Source: Cenococcum geophilum 1.58
Lineage: Eukaryota; Ascomycota; Dothideomycetes; Gloniales; Gloniaceae
Length of the DNA: 64,000 bases
Direction of reading: 5' to 3'
Assembly: GCA_001692895.1 (NCBI GenBank)
Contig: KV748221.1
Coordinates: forward strand, 599,056 to 663,055
The notes below the pieces were generated by a model. That model saw nothing but the letters and a program-made list of their open reading frames with translations, ran no database searches and had not been told where the DNA came from. A program made the position numbers and the translations under genes. Below are positions 33,750-45,887 of this stretch, in pieces. Each line of letters opens with the position of its first letter. The first letter of the stretch is position 1.

Positions 33750-35497
33750 AAGCTCCGACTATAGCTATACTACTACCTATTTTAGCTATTAATTAGAAGT
33801 AAATTAAGAAGTTTAGGAGTATACTATAAGCTAAATATATAGAGACGTATAGTCGTTATAAGGAGCGGTAGTTCTAAATAGGCCTAGCTATAGAGGGTAA
33901 TAATATAGGTATATGCAAAGCCTATATTAAGGACGCTAATAGCCTTAAAGATCTAACCCTTTCTCCCCTATTTGGTAAAAGTAATGGGCTTAATCTAGGG
34001 CCTATTCCTAGCTTCCTACCTATACTTACCGCGGTAGAGGAGCTTCTAATTGCACGCGTATACGTTTATCTGCATGTCGTGCGTATATATAGCTAGCAAT
34101 ATCGCTATACTGGCTACGTTTACTGCTTTAGCTAGAATATACTAAAGACTTAAAGGCAGCTACTACGGCTACCTATTAAACTTGATATACTAGTCGTAAG
34201 GCTTATAGTAGTAGAGGGTGGCGAATACCTAAGTTAGTAGTTTACTAAGCGGTATACTATAAGCGCTTTATTATAGTATAGTGGCTTTACTTTCTAAAGG
34301 TTAATTATCCTAATTATTATAATGTTAAAATATATAGCACCTAGCTTACTAGCTTACCTAAAAATAGCTCTATATTGGATTAGCTACCCTATATTAATAA
34401 GTTAGAGTCTAATTCTAGTGGCCTAACGGCTTACCCTACTACTCCTGTTATTAATCCTCTGCCTATTAAGCTTAGTAGTAATATACTAGATAGCGAATTT
34501 AATAACAATATACTAGATACTTTAGTTCCTAATCTAGTGCCTAACCTTAATAAATTAGAGCTTTTAGGTTATAAGGTTTAACACTAACAAAACCTATAAA
34601 TAGGCTTAGAGGTTTATACTATATAGTAAATACCTCTCTCTAAGCAATTAGCTAGTTTTATTATACGCAGCGCCTTTTCTACTCTATTTCCTTATGGTAA
34701 AGCCAACTTTAATATGCTATAAAGCCATATAATTACCCTAGCTGCGCACGCCAAGCATATACTTAAGTATTAGGACGGTCGGTTTGGCCGCCACTCCTTA
34801 TTTTACTACTACGTGTTTAATCGGATTATAAAAGAGTAAGCCCTTAATGCTACTCGCTTCCTTTATAGCTAATTAAATAAAAATAGTCTATCTTTAAATA
34901 AGCTTAATAATCTTATAAATAGTAGTAGGGGCAACTAGGTTTTAAATAAGATTATACGGTATATATAGAAGCTTAAAGGCACTAGGCCCTATTAAAAGCA
35001 GAAGAGGAATAAGCTTACAGCTTATACTAAAAATATTAAAAGCGGGTCTCTATTCTTTACACTTAGCGCTACTAATCTATATTAGCATAATCTACACTCT
35101 TATATACCTCTATTTAATAAATATAAGGCTACTAATAAGGCTTAACGCTACTAGATTACTTCTTAGAATCTTAATAATAATCCATATATTGCTGCTTACT
35201 AGCTATATCACCGCTTTAATTTATTTAGGAAGCACGTGCTTATAGGTCTATTTAATAGCACTAACTTTTAGTCCTAATATAAGTAGTAGGTGCGAGGTAG
35301 CGGCTATATATATAGCTTCTTATAGAGTTTAATAGCCCTAAAGCTAGATTCGTTAACTAGTAAATTAAGGGCGGCTTTTACCAAGTACCAGGCTGCTTTT
35401 ATATTTGTAATAAATCCTAATTAATCTAAGCCTCCCAATCTTTAATATCCTTCTACTCTTAGCTATAAAGAATAGCTTAATACTAGTAAGCTTCTTA

Positions 35498-35502
35498 CTA
35501 CC
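35498..35502 (+). repeat. Gypsy-B target-site duplication (CTACC), left copy
   Basis: CTACC before the left LTR is repeated at 42087-42091 after the right LTR. Joining the flanks restores the Helitron sequence. Confidence 0.95.
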
Positions 35503-35705
35503 TGTTAGGACGCCAAGGTCCTTAGGGCATGTAGTAACGTAACAATAGTAGCGGGATGTAAAGAGTTTCTGGTTCTTAATGAAGTAGAACTGTAGAACTA
35601 AATTCTGCTGTTTTCTAATGCAGGGCGACTACGTTTTGTAGGCGCCTCGCCTGCGCCTCGCCTGCGCTAAGCCGGTTATAGCTAGTACGTCTCTATGGCC
35701 TAATA
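35503..35705 (-). repeat. Gypsy-B LTR (left, 3' LTR of the element)
   Basis: Begins TGTTAGGACGCCAAGG, ends GCCTAATA; matches 41884-42086 with scattered transitions. Contains a short internal duplication GCGCCTCGCCT. Confidence 0.93.
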
Positions 35706-35999
35706 ATTGCCCCCCCCTTCTTAAGCGGCTGTTCTTAGCCGACGCTATTATATAATAGGAGTGCTATTATTGTCCTTCTCTAAATAAAAAGTTTTTAATA
35801 AATTTAAGTGAATTAGATAATGTAATAATAGGACAATATAATAATAGGATAATGTAATAATAGGACCTTATAGAGATCTATAAAGGTAGGAGTTCCCACC
35901 TAGGTAGGATATTAGATTTCCCTTCTAAGTCCATTCCGATTCTTTTAGCCTATGACTTGCCTTCTCCACAATTTCTAATTAATTATAAATCGCAAGCGC

Positions 36000-36850
36000 C
36001 AAGCCGTCGGTTCGCCTGCTCGCGAGCTTTCTGTAAGTATTCTTTATACTAGCTTATAGCTGTCGCTAACCCTACTAGGCGCCGTTAAAGCTCCTACGCC
36101 GCTCGTAAGCTGCTCCCCTAGCTTTGCTAAAACTAATCTGCCTCCGTTACGCCAAGCGTGTAGCTACTACTAGGCGGGCTACCTACGGTAAGTAGGCTAA
36201 CCGTAATTATAGGTACTGCTAATAACTAAATAAGTTATACCAACTAATACGTCTAAGTGCGTTGGTTTAGGTTCTAATAGCTAACAGACTAGGTCCCTAA
36301 GGCCTTCTATAGCCGCCTAAATAAGCTACTCGCCCTTATTAATAGGGCTAAGCGCCGGCGGGTTGCTAGCGGAGATACGGCTGACCTTAACGCTCGCGTT
36401 GCTGCCACCCAGAAGTCCTTCACGAAGGATGTTAAGGCCTTAGTGCGCACTGGCGCCAAGCATGGTCCCCGCTAGCGCCTAAAGGGCGAAAACTTTTTCC
36501 TGCTCTAAGTGCAGGAATTATAGGCCATCCGTTATACTTTTAAAGGAATTCTTAATATAATGCGCGCTTTAGTACATGTCGTAGCGCAGGTGTTTTGCTG
36601 TTATAGTGTATACTAATAGTACCTATAGGCTAATATGCCTCCTATTATAAGGGATAAGGAGGAGGATAAGGGTGAGGAGGATAAGGAGGATAAGGAGGGA
36701 GAGGAGGAGGAGGAGGAAGAGGAAGGAGGGGAGGAGAGGGAGGATTTATTAGAGCTGTAGAGTATCTATATTTCTATCGGCGTACTACTATTACTCCGCC
36801 GTTATTCCGTTGTCGCCCCGCTAGTAGGGCGTAATATTAGTTATAATTAA
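36000..36850 (+). pseudogene. Antisense coding-like stretch inside Gypsy-B (basic region plus acidic tail)
   Basis: On the strand opposite gag-pol, between the chromodomain and the 3' LTR, a frame reads LLALINRAKRRRVASGDTAD, then KDVKALVRTGAKHGPR and FKGILNIMRALVHVVAQVF. It is broken by TAG codons of the RIP type. After a frame change an acidic run follows (DKEEDKGEEDKEDKEGEEEE, about 36650-36750), then ISIGVLLLLRRYS. Extra ORFs antisense to gag-pol, located before the 3' LTR, are known in some LTR retrotransposons. I do not recognise a domain and assign no function. Confidence 0.5.
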
Positions 36851-36919
36851 AAGTTTTTTTATTCTTCTACCTACTTTCTTTTCCGTTTGCCCCTTAGGGT
36901 AAAGTAACTATTATATATT

Positions 36920-39900
36920 TCCTTTGCGTCCTTATTAATGTCCTCTACTAGGACCTATTTATTATACTCTTCTAACTAGCCTTTCTACTTAACTAGGTAC
37001 TATAGGGTCTGGTTACGTCCCTTCCTTTTATATACTTCTTCTATCTTATATTAGTCCTCTTAGTCCTCTTAATTATCTAGCTTAATAGGCCCTAAGAGAG
37101 GGTCTCTAGTAGTGCCCTTACGTTATTTATATAGCTCTAGTAAGCTAATATAGAACACTAGGTGGATATAGTAAGACGTAGGTAGATATAGCCGGTATAC
37201 TTACTTTCTAACTAGTTTAGCTATACTAAAAGGTCCAATAAAGCGTGCTATAAGTTTCTTACTTGGCCTTTTTAGTTTAAGGTTCTTAGTTAATAGTAAG
37301 ACTAAATCCCCTACTTTATATACCTATAGTTAGTAACGACGATTATAGTATTTTGCCTATGCCTTAGCGGCGTATTCCTAGCGTTTCGCCAACGCTTCGC
37401 GTTTAAGGGATATTCTTTTAATCCTCTTAGAGGCGGCTAAAATAGAACTACTATTGTCCGCCTAGACCTTATATTTTAGATATAGGTAAAACCTATAATA
37501 GGTATAAAACGGGCTTATACCTATTGTACTATATTTAGCATTATTATAGGCAAATTTAGCTAGTAATAAAAGGCCTGCCTAGTTACTCTGCTTTTTATTA
37601 TAGAACATACAAAGGTAATACTCTAGGGTTTAGTTCTGGCGTTTTGTTTGCCTATCTATTTGTAGGTAAAAGGCCGTACTTAGCCTACGTTTTATCTTTG
37701 TAGTAAAGTATAGCTCCGACTAGAACTTACTAGTAAAGATACTGCCGCGATTAGATATAATCCCCCTAGGGGCTCTAAAACGGCGTATTACTTCGTTAAG
37801 GAAGAGATCCGCGAGTTTGGTTGTAGTAATAGTTTTTACTATTGGCAGATATAAGGCTATCTTAGTATAGCGGTCGACTATTATATATATTGCGTTATAT
37901 ACCTTATTGCCTTATTTACTAGGCGGTAGGCCTATAATAAAGTCCATTATAATCTCCTGCTACGGCTGTTCCGGGCAAGGTAGCGCTTAGAGCTTACCGT
38001 AAGGGCAATATTAAGGCGCATATATACGTTGGCATATATTATAGGTAGAGATATAGTTTATAACGTCCGCAGTTATACTAGGCCAGTAGTACTTACGCGA
38101 GAGTAGATCTAGAGTCTTTTTTTTACTAAAGTGCCTAGCTAGGGCATTATTGTAGTAGATCTATAGGAGTTTTATATAAACTGCTAGGTCTAGGGGTATA
38201 TATAACCTCCTGTGGTAATAAAGTAGTCTAGCGGAATTAAACTACCACACTAGCTTTAAGCGGGCGCGTTAACAGTATCTCGCCGTATCTACGCTGTTGC
38301 TGCGCTTTTGCAGTATAAAGTTATCTTTAGTCTAAAGTCCTTTAATAAGCTTAACAACTATTTCCGTACTAGACTCGTAAGCACTCTTTTAAGTACTAGC
38401 TTCTTTAACTTAGGTTCTTATTATATGCTGCTTAACGGCATATATATAGGTTGCCCAGTTAAACCGTAATGCTATATAGCCTAGGCGTACCGCCGTTGGG
38501 TTGCTAGCTTATAGCCGTAAAAACAATACCTTTATAAAAGGCTCGCTTTCCTATATACCTAATAGGACTTTTACCTTAGGTTAGTGGCCCTACATTCCTA
38601 AAGTCCTTTAGAGCAATAGTAGCATAGTGTCTTCTTCTGGCGGACCCCCTATGCCTAGGGGTTGCCTTAACAGCGCGTCTGCGGGGTTCATTTTTCCCGC
38701 CCTATACTTAATGATAAAGTTATAGGCAGCTAATGTTATAGCCTATCTAGCTTACCGTCCATTAAGGGCTTTTACTTTTATAAAACCCTTTAGATTATTA
38801 TNNTCTATAAGCACTTCTAGGCNGCTTAATAGCNCCTTAATATAGTGTCTNTAATNCTTAAAAGCCTNTATNATAGCTAGTAGCTCCTAATTATAGGTCT
38901 TATAATTATACTCTGCTAGCGAAAGCTTCTTAAACTAGAAGGCTATTAGATACCAAAGGCCGTTTTTAAACAGCTGTAATATAATAGCTACTAAGCCTTG
39001 TATTAAGGCATCAGTTTCTAACCGTATTAGTAAGCCTAGCGTATAGTGTTGTAGAAGCGGCGCTGTCGTAAAGGCGTTGTAAAGCTAGCGCATCGCCTAC
39101 TTTGCCTCTTCTGGCCAACTAAAAGGCCCAGCTTTACAGCCGTTCTTTACTTCCTTAAGGAGATTAGTAATAGGCTTTATAATAGTAGAGTACTTATAGA
39201 TAAACTGGCGATAAAAGTTGGTAAAACCTAAGAAAACTTAGACATCCCTATAGGATTAAGGGCTCTTTTACTTAGTAATGGCTTCTACCCGGCTAGGATC
39301 TATTACTACGCCTTTAGGACTAATAATATATTTTAGGAACTTAACCTCTTATACGCTAAACCTGCACTTCTTAAGGTTTGTATATAGTTAATATTGCCAT
39401 AACCTACGTAGCACTTCTAGTACGTGGCGCCAGTGTTCCTCTAGATTTTTAGAGAAAATTAGAATATTATTAAGGTAGATTATATAGAAGACGTCTACTA
39501 GTCCTAATAAGGCTTAATTAATGTAGCCTTAAAAGGTTACTAGTCCGTTAGTTAACCCAAAAGGTAAAACTAAATACTTAAAGTGGCCGTAACGCGTGCG
39601 GAACGCCGTCTTCTATTTATTACCCCAATAGATATGAAGGCGGTAGTACGCATTTATTAGGTCTAACTTAGTAAAGATCTTAAAACCTATTAAGCGGTCT
39701 AAGGTCTTACTAATTAATGGTAGTGCGAGACGATTCTTAATTGTTACCTTATTAAGGCCTTTATAGTCTATATAGAGCCGTAGCTTCCTATCTTTTTTAG
39801 GTACGAATAGGATAGGTGCCCCTGTGGGACTAGTACTTAGTTAGATCTAGCCTTTAGCTAAGGCGTTGTCTAAGTACTCCCTTAGTACCTTTAGCTCCTT

Positions 39901-40650
39901 AACTAAGAGGTTATAAAGCGGTTTATACGGGACCTTCTATCCCTTTTCTAGGTTAATAGTATGGTCGCCCTAATAATGTTAGGGTAGCTTTCCTGCTTCC
40001 TTATATAAGAAGACATCGCTAGCTTCTTTTAACTGTAGGGGAAGGATTAGCAAGCTGCCGTCATTTTATTTGCTAGGTATTAATCTAGTAACTACTAGGG
40101 CGAAGACCCTAGGTTCCTTCTAGAGAGACTCCATAAAACTTTTAGGGGTTTATAGTAATAGGGACAAGCCGTCCAGCTTTTATCGCTACGCCTTCGCCTC
40201 GCAGTTAATAAGAAGTCGGGCCTTTTTTAACCCTAGTATTTCTAGGGTAACAATAGAGGATGCGTTAGCCATTCTATAGCAGATAAGGGTTACTTCCCTA
40301 ATCCTACCCTAGCTGTCCTTTATTCGTAATAGTACCTTATAGGCTTTATAGTAATATGCCTAAGTTTTATTTAACTAGGAGTAGGTAGGCAATTCTGCGT
40401 CTAGTGTTTTAAAGTTATACTCTATTACGAATCGCTGGTTAATTATATTTACTTTGGCACTAATATTAAGCATTACTAAGGTCTCTTTCTAGATCTGCTT
40501 AGAAAGGACTTTACCTAAGACAGTAATAGCTTCCTTACGATCTAGTGGTAGCTTACGCCCTATGGGTGTGAGGGGCTCTAAGGGCGCCTGCCTTTTCCTA
40601 GCGTAGAGATAGCGTTTACGCTGCTTGGTGGCGGCTGCTATTGCTATTAC
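36920..40650 (-). pseudogene. Gypsy-B pol: protease, RT, RNase H, integrase, chromodomain (broken)
   Basis: RT (about 40.0-39.3 kb) has FYIIYLNNILIFSKNLEEHW, where Asn replaces the first catalytic Asp pair, and LKKCRFSV. RNase H follows to about 38.65 kb. Integrase (about 38.1-37.3 kb) has QQEIIMDFIIGLPPS, YIIVDRYTKIALYLPI and FAYNNAKYSTIGISPFY, then YKVGDLVLLLTKNLKLKRPS. The chromodomain (about 37.08-36.92 kb) reads YLVKWKGWLEEYNKW with stops taken as Gln/Trp. All parts contain TAG/TAA. The catalytic NN and the stops mean no activity. Confidence 0.9.
38802..38872. other. Ambiguous bases (8 N) in Gypsy-B
   Basis: N at 38802, 38803, 38823, 38834, 38851, 38856, 38868 and 38872, within the RNase H part. 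Isolated single Ns in a repeat suggest unresolved differences between copies in the assembly rather than a scaffold gap. Confidence 0.95.
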
Positions 40651-41747
40651 TGCTCTGGGTATTGTCGCTACTAATATCCTAGCTTGCTATAATTTTTGTA
40701 GTTTCCTTTAGGCTGAGTTAAACCCCCGGTGGTATTGCTTTGCCCCACCATTAAGTTGCTAGCGGTGGTTTTAGAGTCCGTTCTCCCTAAGTTACCTAAC
40801 TGGGTAGTCTTTATATTTAAGTTCGCGGCGCGCCTATTACTTCTACCCTATAGGGCGCTTGCGCTCTTCTAGTTTTCCTTTAATAAGGCAGCTAGAGAAA
40901 CTAGCTAGTCTTAAGTTTAAGGGAATTCTTAATAGTTAGTAATAGCAACCCGTAGCTTTAGCCGCAGCTTCGCGAATAGATATATTATTAGATGCTTTGC
41001 ATTATAAGGAGGGTTAATTTACGCTTCTAAGGAGGTTAGGTAAGCAGCAAACTTATTTACTAGTTAATTAGTTCGCTGTATTGCCTTTGCATATATTAGG
41101 GCTATATAGAGTTCTTAATTAATAGGACTTTTAATTTAGTTAAGTAGGAATTCTATTAGCTCCTCCTAGGTAAACTGCATATCTAAGTAGTTATCTTTAT
41201 ACTATAGCTAAAGGGTTCGGTTAGTCCCCTTTATATATTATATGGTAAATATAACTTTAGTATCCTTATCCGCGAAGCCGTTATACTCTAGGTGGAACGC
41301 TAGCTTTAAGCTGTCGCAGAAGTCTTAGTGCTTTTATATAGTCTTACTATAATACGGAGCAATCTTCTCTATTTTAACGGCCTGTTTTAACGGAGCGCCT
41401 ATTATATTAGTAGCCTTCTACTTAAGGTTTAAACGCATCTAGCTACCATCTAAGTACTCTAATAGGATAGTTTAAGGTTGTAGATCTGGGTTAGGAACGG
41501 GAGTTAACATTGCCTTACCGCGTTAACGCCGTCTTAGTACTTCTACCTCTTCCCTAAGCAAGTATAGTTTTCTTTGCTCTAGAAGTTATAGCTTCTCGTT
41601 TTTTAGCCGTTATATTTCTTCCTATATATCCCCTTTGTCCGTAGCTTCCGGTTCTGTCTAGGATAATATAGGTTCGCCTGTGTCGTCCTAGGGCCGATCC
41701 CTAGACTTGGTATTACGCACTACGCTAATACGCCCACGTCTCGCCAT
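40650..41747 (-). pseudogene. Gypsy-B gag (broken)
   Basis: Starts MARRGRISVVRNTKSRDRP at 41747 and carries a predicted coiled coil (EIQRLKNEKLQLLEQRKLYL). It then has MLTPVPNPDLQP, a capsid-like part with KIEKIAPYYSKTI and LKLAFHLEYNGFADKD, and near 40.75 kb NLMVGQSNTTGG. No clear zinc knuckle was seen. Stops replace Gln/Trp codons. Confidence 0.8.
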
Positions 41748-41883
41748 TAGGTCGATAGGCTATAATATAGCTAATAAATATAGGTCGTCTTCTTAACAGA
41801 GGGTTGCTGCTACGTAGTCGTGGCCTTTATAGACCGCTGTGTTGTTAGGCCACTACCCCTAAAAAGGGATGAAAATTTAGTAC

Positions 41884-42086
41884 TATTAGGACGCCAAGGT
41901 CCTTAGGGTATATAGTAATGTAACAATAGTAGCGGGATATAAAGAGTTTCTGGTTCTTGATAAAGTAGAACTGTAGAACTAAATTCTGCTGTTCTCTAAT
42001 ACGGGGCAACTACGTTTTGTAGGCGCCTCGCCTGCGCCTCGCCTGCGCTAAGCCGGTTATGGCCAGTGCGTCTCTATAGCCTAACA
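41884..42086 (-). repeat. Gypsy-B LTR (right, 5' LTR of the element)
   Basis: Begins TATTAGGACGCC, ends GCCTAACA; same length as the left LTR and followed by CTACC. Confidence 0.93.
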
Positions 42087-42091
42087 CTACC

Positions 42092-45000
42092 TACCTTAAT
42101 TAATTTTAACGGCACCGTAATTGCACTAAATCTTACTGCTTAAGATTAAAGAAAGGCTCCGCTAGAGTAAAGGAGTGCCGATTCTACTTTCTACGCTCTC
42201 TTTGCAATAAGGCCGCTGTATTAAAGGATTAAAATCTATATTACTAGACGTTCTATCTATAGCGTAATAATAAGCTTTTTAATAGCTATAATACAGCTAT
42301 AATACTAGCGTGGATAGTAAATATTAATACGTTGCCTGTTATAAGTATATTAGTAATAATTAACTATATAGGCAAATATTATAGTAAGGAAGAGAAGAAG
42401 TTAACTTCCTACTAGGAGTTACTCTAATTAGTATGGCCGCACGCCAATAATCTTTATACCTTTAGTTTAGTAGTAGCTAAGTTTATAAATAAGCTTATTA
42501 CTAAACACAATTAATTAGCGCAGGAGGTATACTATCTACTTCTTAATATTCCCCTTTCTGAAGACTTAAGGAATATAGTAACTTTAAACTGCCACTAGAA
42601 GGATAATTAAAGCGCTATATATAAGCTTATGGATGGACAACTAAGAAGTTATAAACTGTCTAACTATAATAAATATAAGCGTTATCTAAATAGGGTAGAG
42701 GACGTTACTTTCCTTAATTTTCTACTCTATTTTAATCACTCTACTTATAAGCGTTAACTAAGAGTAAGGTCTTAAGTTATATTATACTTTCCGCAATATA
42801 AAGGCAATCCTTTCTATCTATAGTATTCTAAGTTCTGCCGTATAAAGCTTATTCTTTATTATCCGTAGAGGGAGTATAAGGAAGTGGCTACTTATACTAA
42901 TATATTTAGGGCCCCTAATTATATGGCTTCCTATTAGGCTTACGTTAACTCTTATTAGTACCCACCTAACTACTTCTATAATCGGAAACTAGAGAAAGGT
43001 TATAAAACTACTAATAATATTAATAAGTTTAAGGGCGATTTTGTAGATGACTTAGAGCTATACTAGTTCTTTAAGGCCCTGTATGCCTACGTTTAAAATA
43101 CTAATAAAGTTAAAATTAAGGATTTTAACAGACTTAGTAATAGGGAGCTTAATTATAACTATAACTAGAGTACGTATTAGGGTACGTACCCGCAGCTTAA
43201 TAAAAGGACTTATTGGCAGGAAGTATAGCTATAGCCTCTACTATAAAGCCGCCTATTCTAAACAGTAACTCGTCCTCCTTATAACCAGGTTAGCGTTATA
43301 TCTATAACGTTATAGTTAATCACTACAGGCAGATTTAAGTAGGCCTTAGCCCCTCCCTACTATAGATTAACGTTAATGGAGAGGTAGGAACCGGCAAATT
43401 ATATCTTATTACTATCCTCTCTACTACACTCTATAATATAGTAAGGGCTAATAGCAAGCCAATGCCATTAGCTTAAGCGGCCCCTACTAGGGTAGCTGCC
43501 TTTAATATTAACGGCAGAGCTACATACAATTTACTAAGGTTACTGTTACGGCACTATTATAGACCCTAGTTAGGGGCTCGGCCGAGCCGAGCCTTAGCTT
43601 ATATATATAGACGTATCCTTTCCTTAACCTTCTTCTAGACCTCGTCTTAGAATCCTCGTTTACTAGCTACTAATAAATTCTATTCTTTTAACTAAGCCTT
43701 TATAGTTACTAGTAAATCATCCGTTTAAGGAATTGCCTACTACCAGTCTTACGCCTCTATAGCAAGCTTTTAAGGATATTTACTATCTCGTCCTTAACGA
43801 GAAATCTATAATTAGGCAAGTATATCTAGCTTAGATCGATCGCCGCCTCTATTAGATCTACCCTATACGTAATAACAACTACTTTAGAGGCTTAAACATC
43901 TTACTAGTAGGCGATTTCTATTAGCTTCCCCCTATAAATTAGGCGGCCTTATATAGCAGTCTACCCGCTAGGCTATTAGAGCTCGCTAGCTATAGAAAAG
44001 AAGCCTATAAAGTAATTAACCAAACTACTATCTTAGATTAAGTTATGCGGCAGGGCAGTAATAACACTAAGAGCTCTGTATTTAGGACCACCCTTATAAA
44101 GCTATATAGTAATTCTATAAGTAATTCGACCTAAAAGCTTCTTTTAACTAGGTATAAGCAGGGCCTATCCATTAATAAGGTTACGGGCTTTAATAATATA
44201 ATTCGGCTATATAGCATACACGCTGCTATAGGTAAGTATAATACTACTTAGCTTCGCGACCTTTTACAGCTAGTAGTAGCTATTAAGTTAGTTAACACTA
44301 GTGTAGGTGTACGGAAAGTTACTTCTAATTAGTGCGATACTATAGAGAGTCTAGTCCTATATATTAGCGTAAAAGTAATACTAATATAGAATATCTGGGT
44401 TAAACTAGGCTTAGTAAACGATACTATTAGTATAGTTAAAGATATTATATAGAAGGGACACACGGATATTAAAAAGAATTAGCCTTAGTCACTACTAATT
44501 ATAGTAGATAGGTATAACGGACCTGCTCTATTCACTCGGCAGAATAGTAAGAAAGTTATCCCTATATTTTCTATACTTTATAAATAGGAGGGTATAAGAG
44601 GCTCTTGCTTACGGCGTTAATTTCTAATTACTCTAGCTTTTACTCTTACTATATATAAAAGCTAGGGCCTAATACTTAACCATATAGTTCTAGATGTTAA
44701 AGAAAAATAAGATAGCTGGGCTAACCTATATAGCAATCTTATAAGTTAAGAAGCTTTTAGGGCTTATATTTAAATGTAGGTTTAATATAAAACAATTTTA
44801 GTTATCTATAAGTAAGACTAAAAAGGTATAATAAGAAGATTTTATACAGATGCAGTAGCAACTACTTATAAACGACTTTTCCTAATTAGGAAATTATATA
44901 CTAGCTTAAAGGTAAGCAGAGAATACGGCATTCGTCTTAGTTTTCTACCTTTTAAATAGCTTAACCACAAAATCTAATTTTCTAAATTTAACCCCCCTAT

Positions 45001-45230
45001 TCGTCCTACCTTCTTACTACTTCTAAAGCTATTAAATATATATATATAATAGTATATAGGGAGAATTAGCAGTATTACCGGATTAATATTGCTACTATCT
45101 ATAGCGTTAATTAATTTTTAGAATTTTTTTTAAAGGGCGGAAATATTACTTATATAAGGAGTTACGTGACCTTTAAGAATATATACTACTTAGGACCGCA
45201 TATTAGCAGCTATAACTTCTCTATACTATA
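42092..45230 (+). pseudogene. RepHel of Helitron copy 2, Rep C-terminal part and Pif1 helicase (broken)
   Basis: Continues the frame after Gypsy-B. Around 42.33-42.42 kb it reads SILVIINYIGKYYSKEEKKL, the Rep signature with one Cys changed to Tyr. Around 43.38-43.42 kb GEVGTGKLYLIT is the helicase Walker A. Around 43.8-43.95 kb come NEKSIIRQVYLA, INRRLY and GLNILLVGDF, the Walker B and following motifs. Further motifs run to about 44.7 kb. The Walker A reads GTGKL here and GTSKS in copy 1, so the two copies were damaged independently. Confidence 0.88.
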
Positions 45231-45435
45231 GTTAAGATTTTATATATACCGCACCTAGAGCTACTTATAATAACTATTACCTATAAATCTGCCGATTTAT
45301 AAATTAAAAATTAGATATAGTTAGAGCTATTAGTAGGGGTTATTAATCGCGCTCCCCGTAATAAAATTTTGGATTTTAGTAATATAAAGTCTAGATCGTT
45401 AAATATAACCAACTACTTGCTAAGCAATTAATCTA

Positions 45436-45440
45436 CTACC
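45436..45440 (+). repeat. Gypsy-C target-site duplication (CTACC), left copy
   Basis: CTACC before the left LTR recurs at 51590-51594 after the right LTR. The same five bases flank the unrelated Gypsy-B. Confidence 0.93.
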
Positions 45441-45660
45441 TGTTACGGCACTGGTAGAAAGCGGCAGCTATAGTAGACGTTATGGTAGACGCAGGGCTTA
45501 CGTAACTCTTACGTGACTAGGGATTATATATAACTCCTCGCGTTACTACTTATCCTTTTCTTTTCTTTAGCTTTAGATTCTCGTTTATAGACAATCCAAT
45601 TATATAGGCTTACGCGTCCCTCTTACCGTGCTTATACCTTAATTAACTAAGTCGCTAACA
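45441..45660 (+). repeat. Gypsy-C 5' LTR (220 bp)
   Basis: Starts TGTTACGGCACTGG, ends GTCGCTAACA. The 3' LTR is 225 bp, the difference being a short CCTTTT-type expansion. Confidence 0.93.
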
Positions 45661-45887
45661 TTATCTAAAGCCCGCTCTACTCTTTCTTCCTAAGAAGGAA
45701 CTTAAATATATCTATAAGACTATAAATAGGATAAGAATACAGAATAGGACCCTAAGGACATTACTAGGACCACAAGGACAGGACCTAAAAGAAAAGAACA
45801 GAACCCTAAGGAAAGGACCTATAAGACACGCACAGACTAAAACCCCTAAAGAAATTACCCGGAATTACCTAATACCCCTACTACTAT

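Larger units (their letters stand above)
32900..35502 (+). pseudogene. RepHel of Helitron copy 2, N-terminal part (broken)
   Basis: Covers the variable N-terminal region and the start of the Helitron-like N domain. Around 34.76-34.80 kb it reads KYxDGRFGRHSLFYYYVFNR; around 35.05-35.2 kb LFFTLSATNLY and NNPYIAAY follow. It ends at the Gypsy-B insertion. Stops are frequent. Confidence 0.85.
35503..42086 (-). mobile_element. Ty3/gypsy LTR retrotransposon Gypsy-B, full length, minus strand, RIP-degraded
   Basis: A 6.58-kb element with 203-bp LTRs (35503-35705 and 41884-42086) inserted in Helitron copy 2. On the minus strand the order is gag, protease, RT, RNase H, integrase, chromodomain. The polypurine tract (AAGAAGGGGGGGG on the minus strand, about 35712-35724) lies inside the left LTR, confirming the orientation. 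Between the chromodomain (about 36.92 kb) and that tract lies about 1.1 kb with coding-like sequence on the other strand. Eight N bases occur at 38802-38872. Confidence 0.93.
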
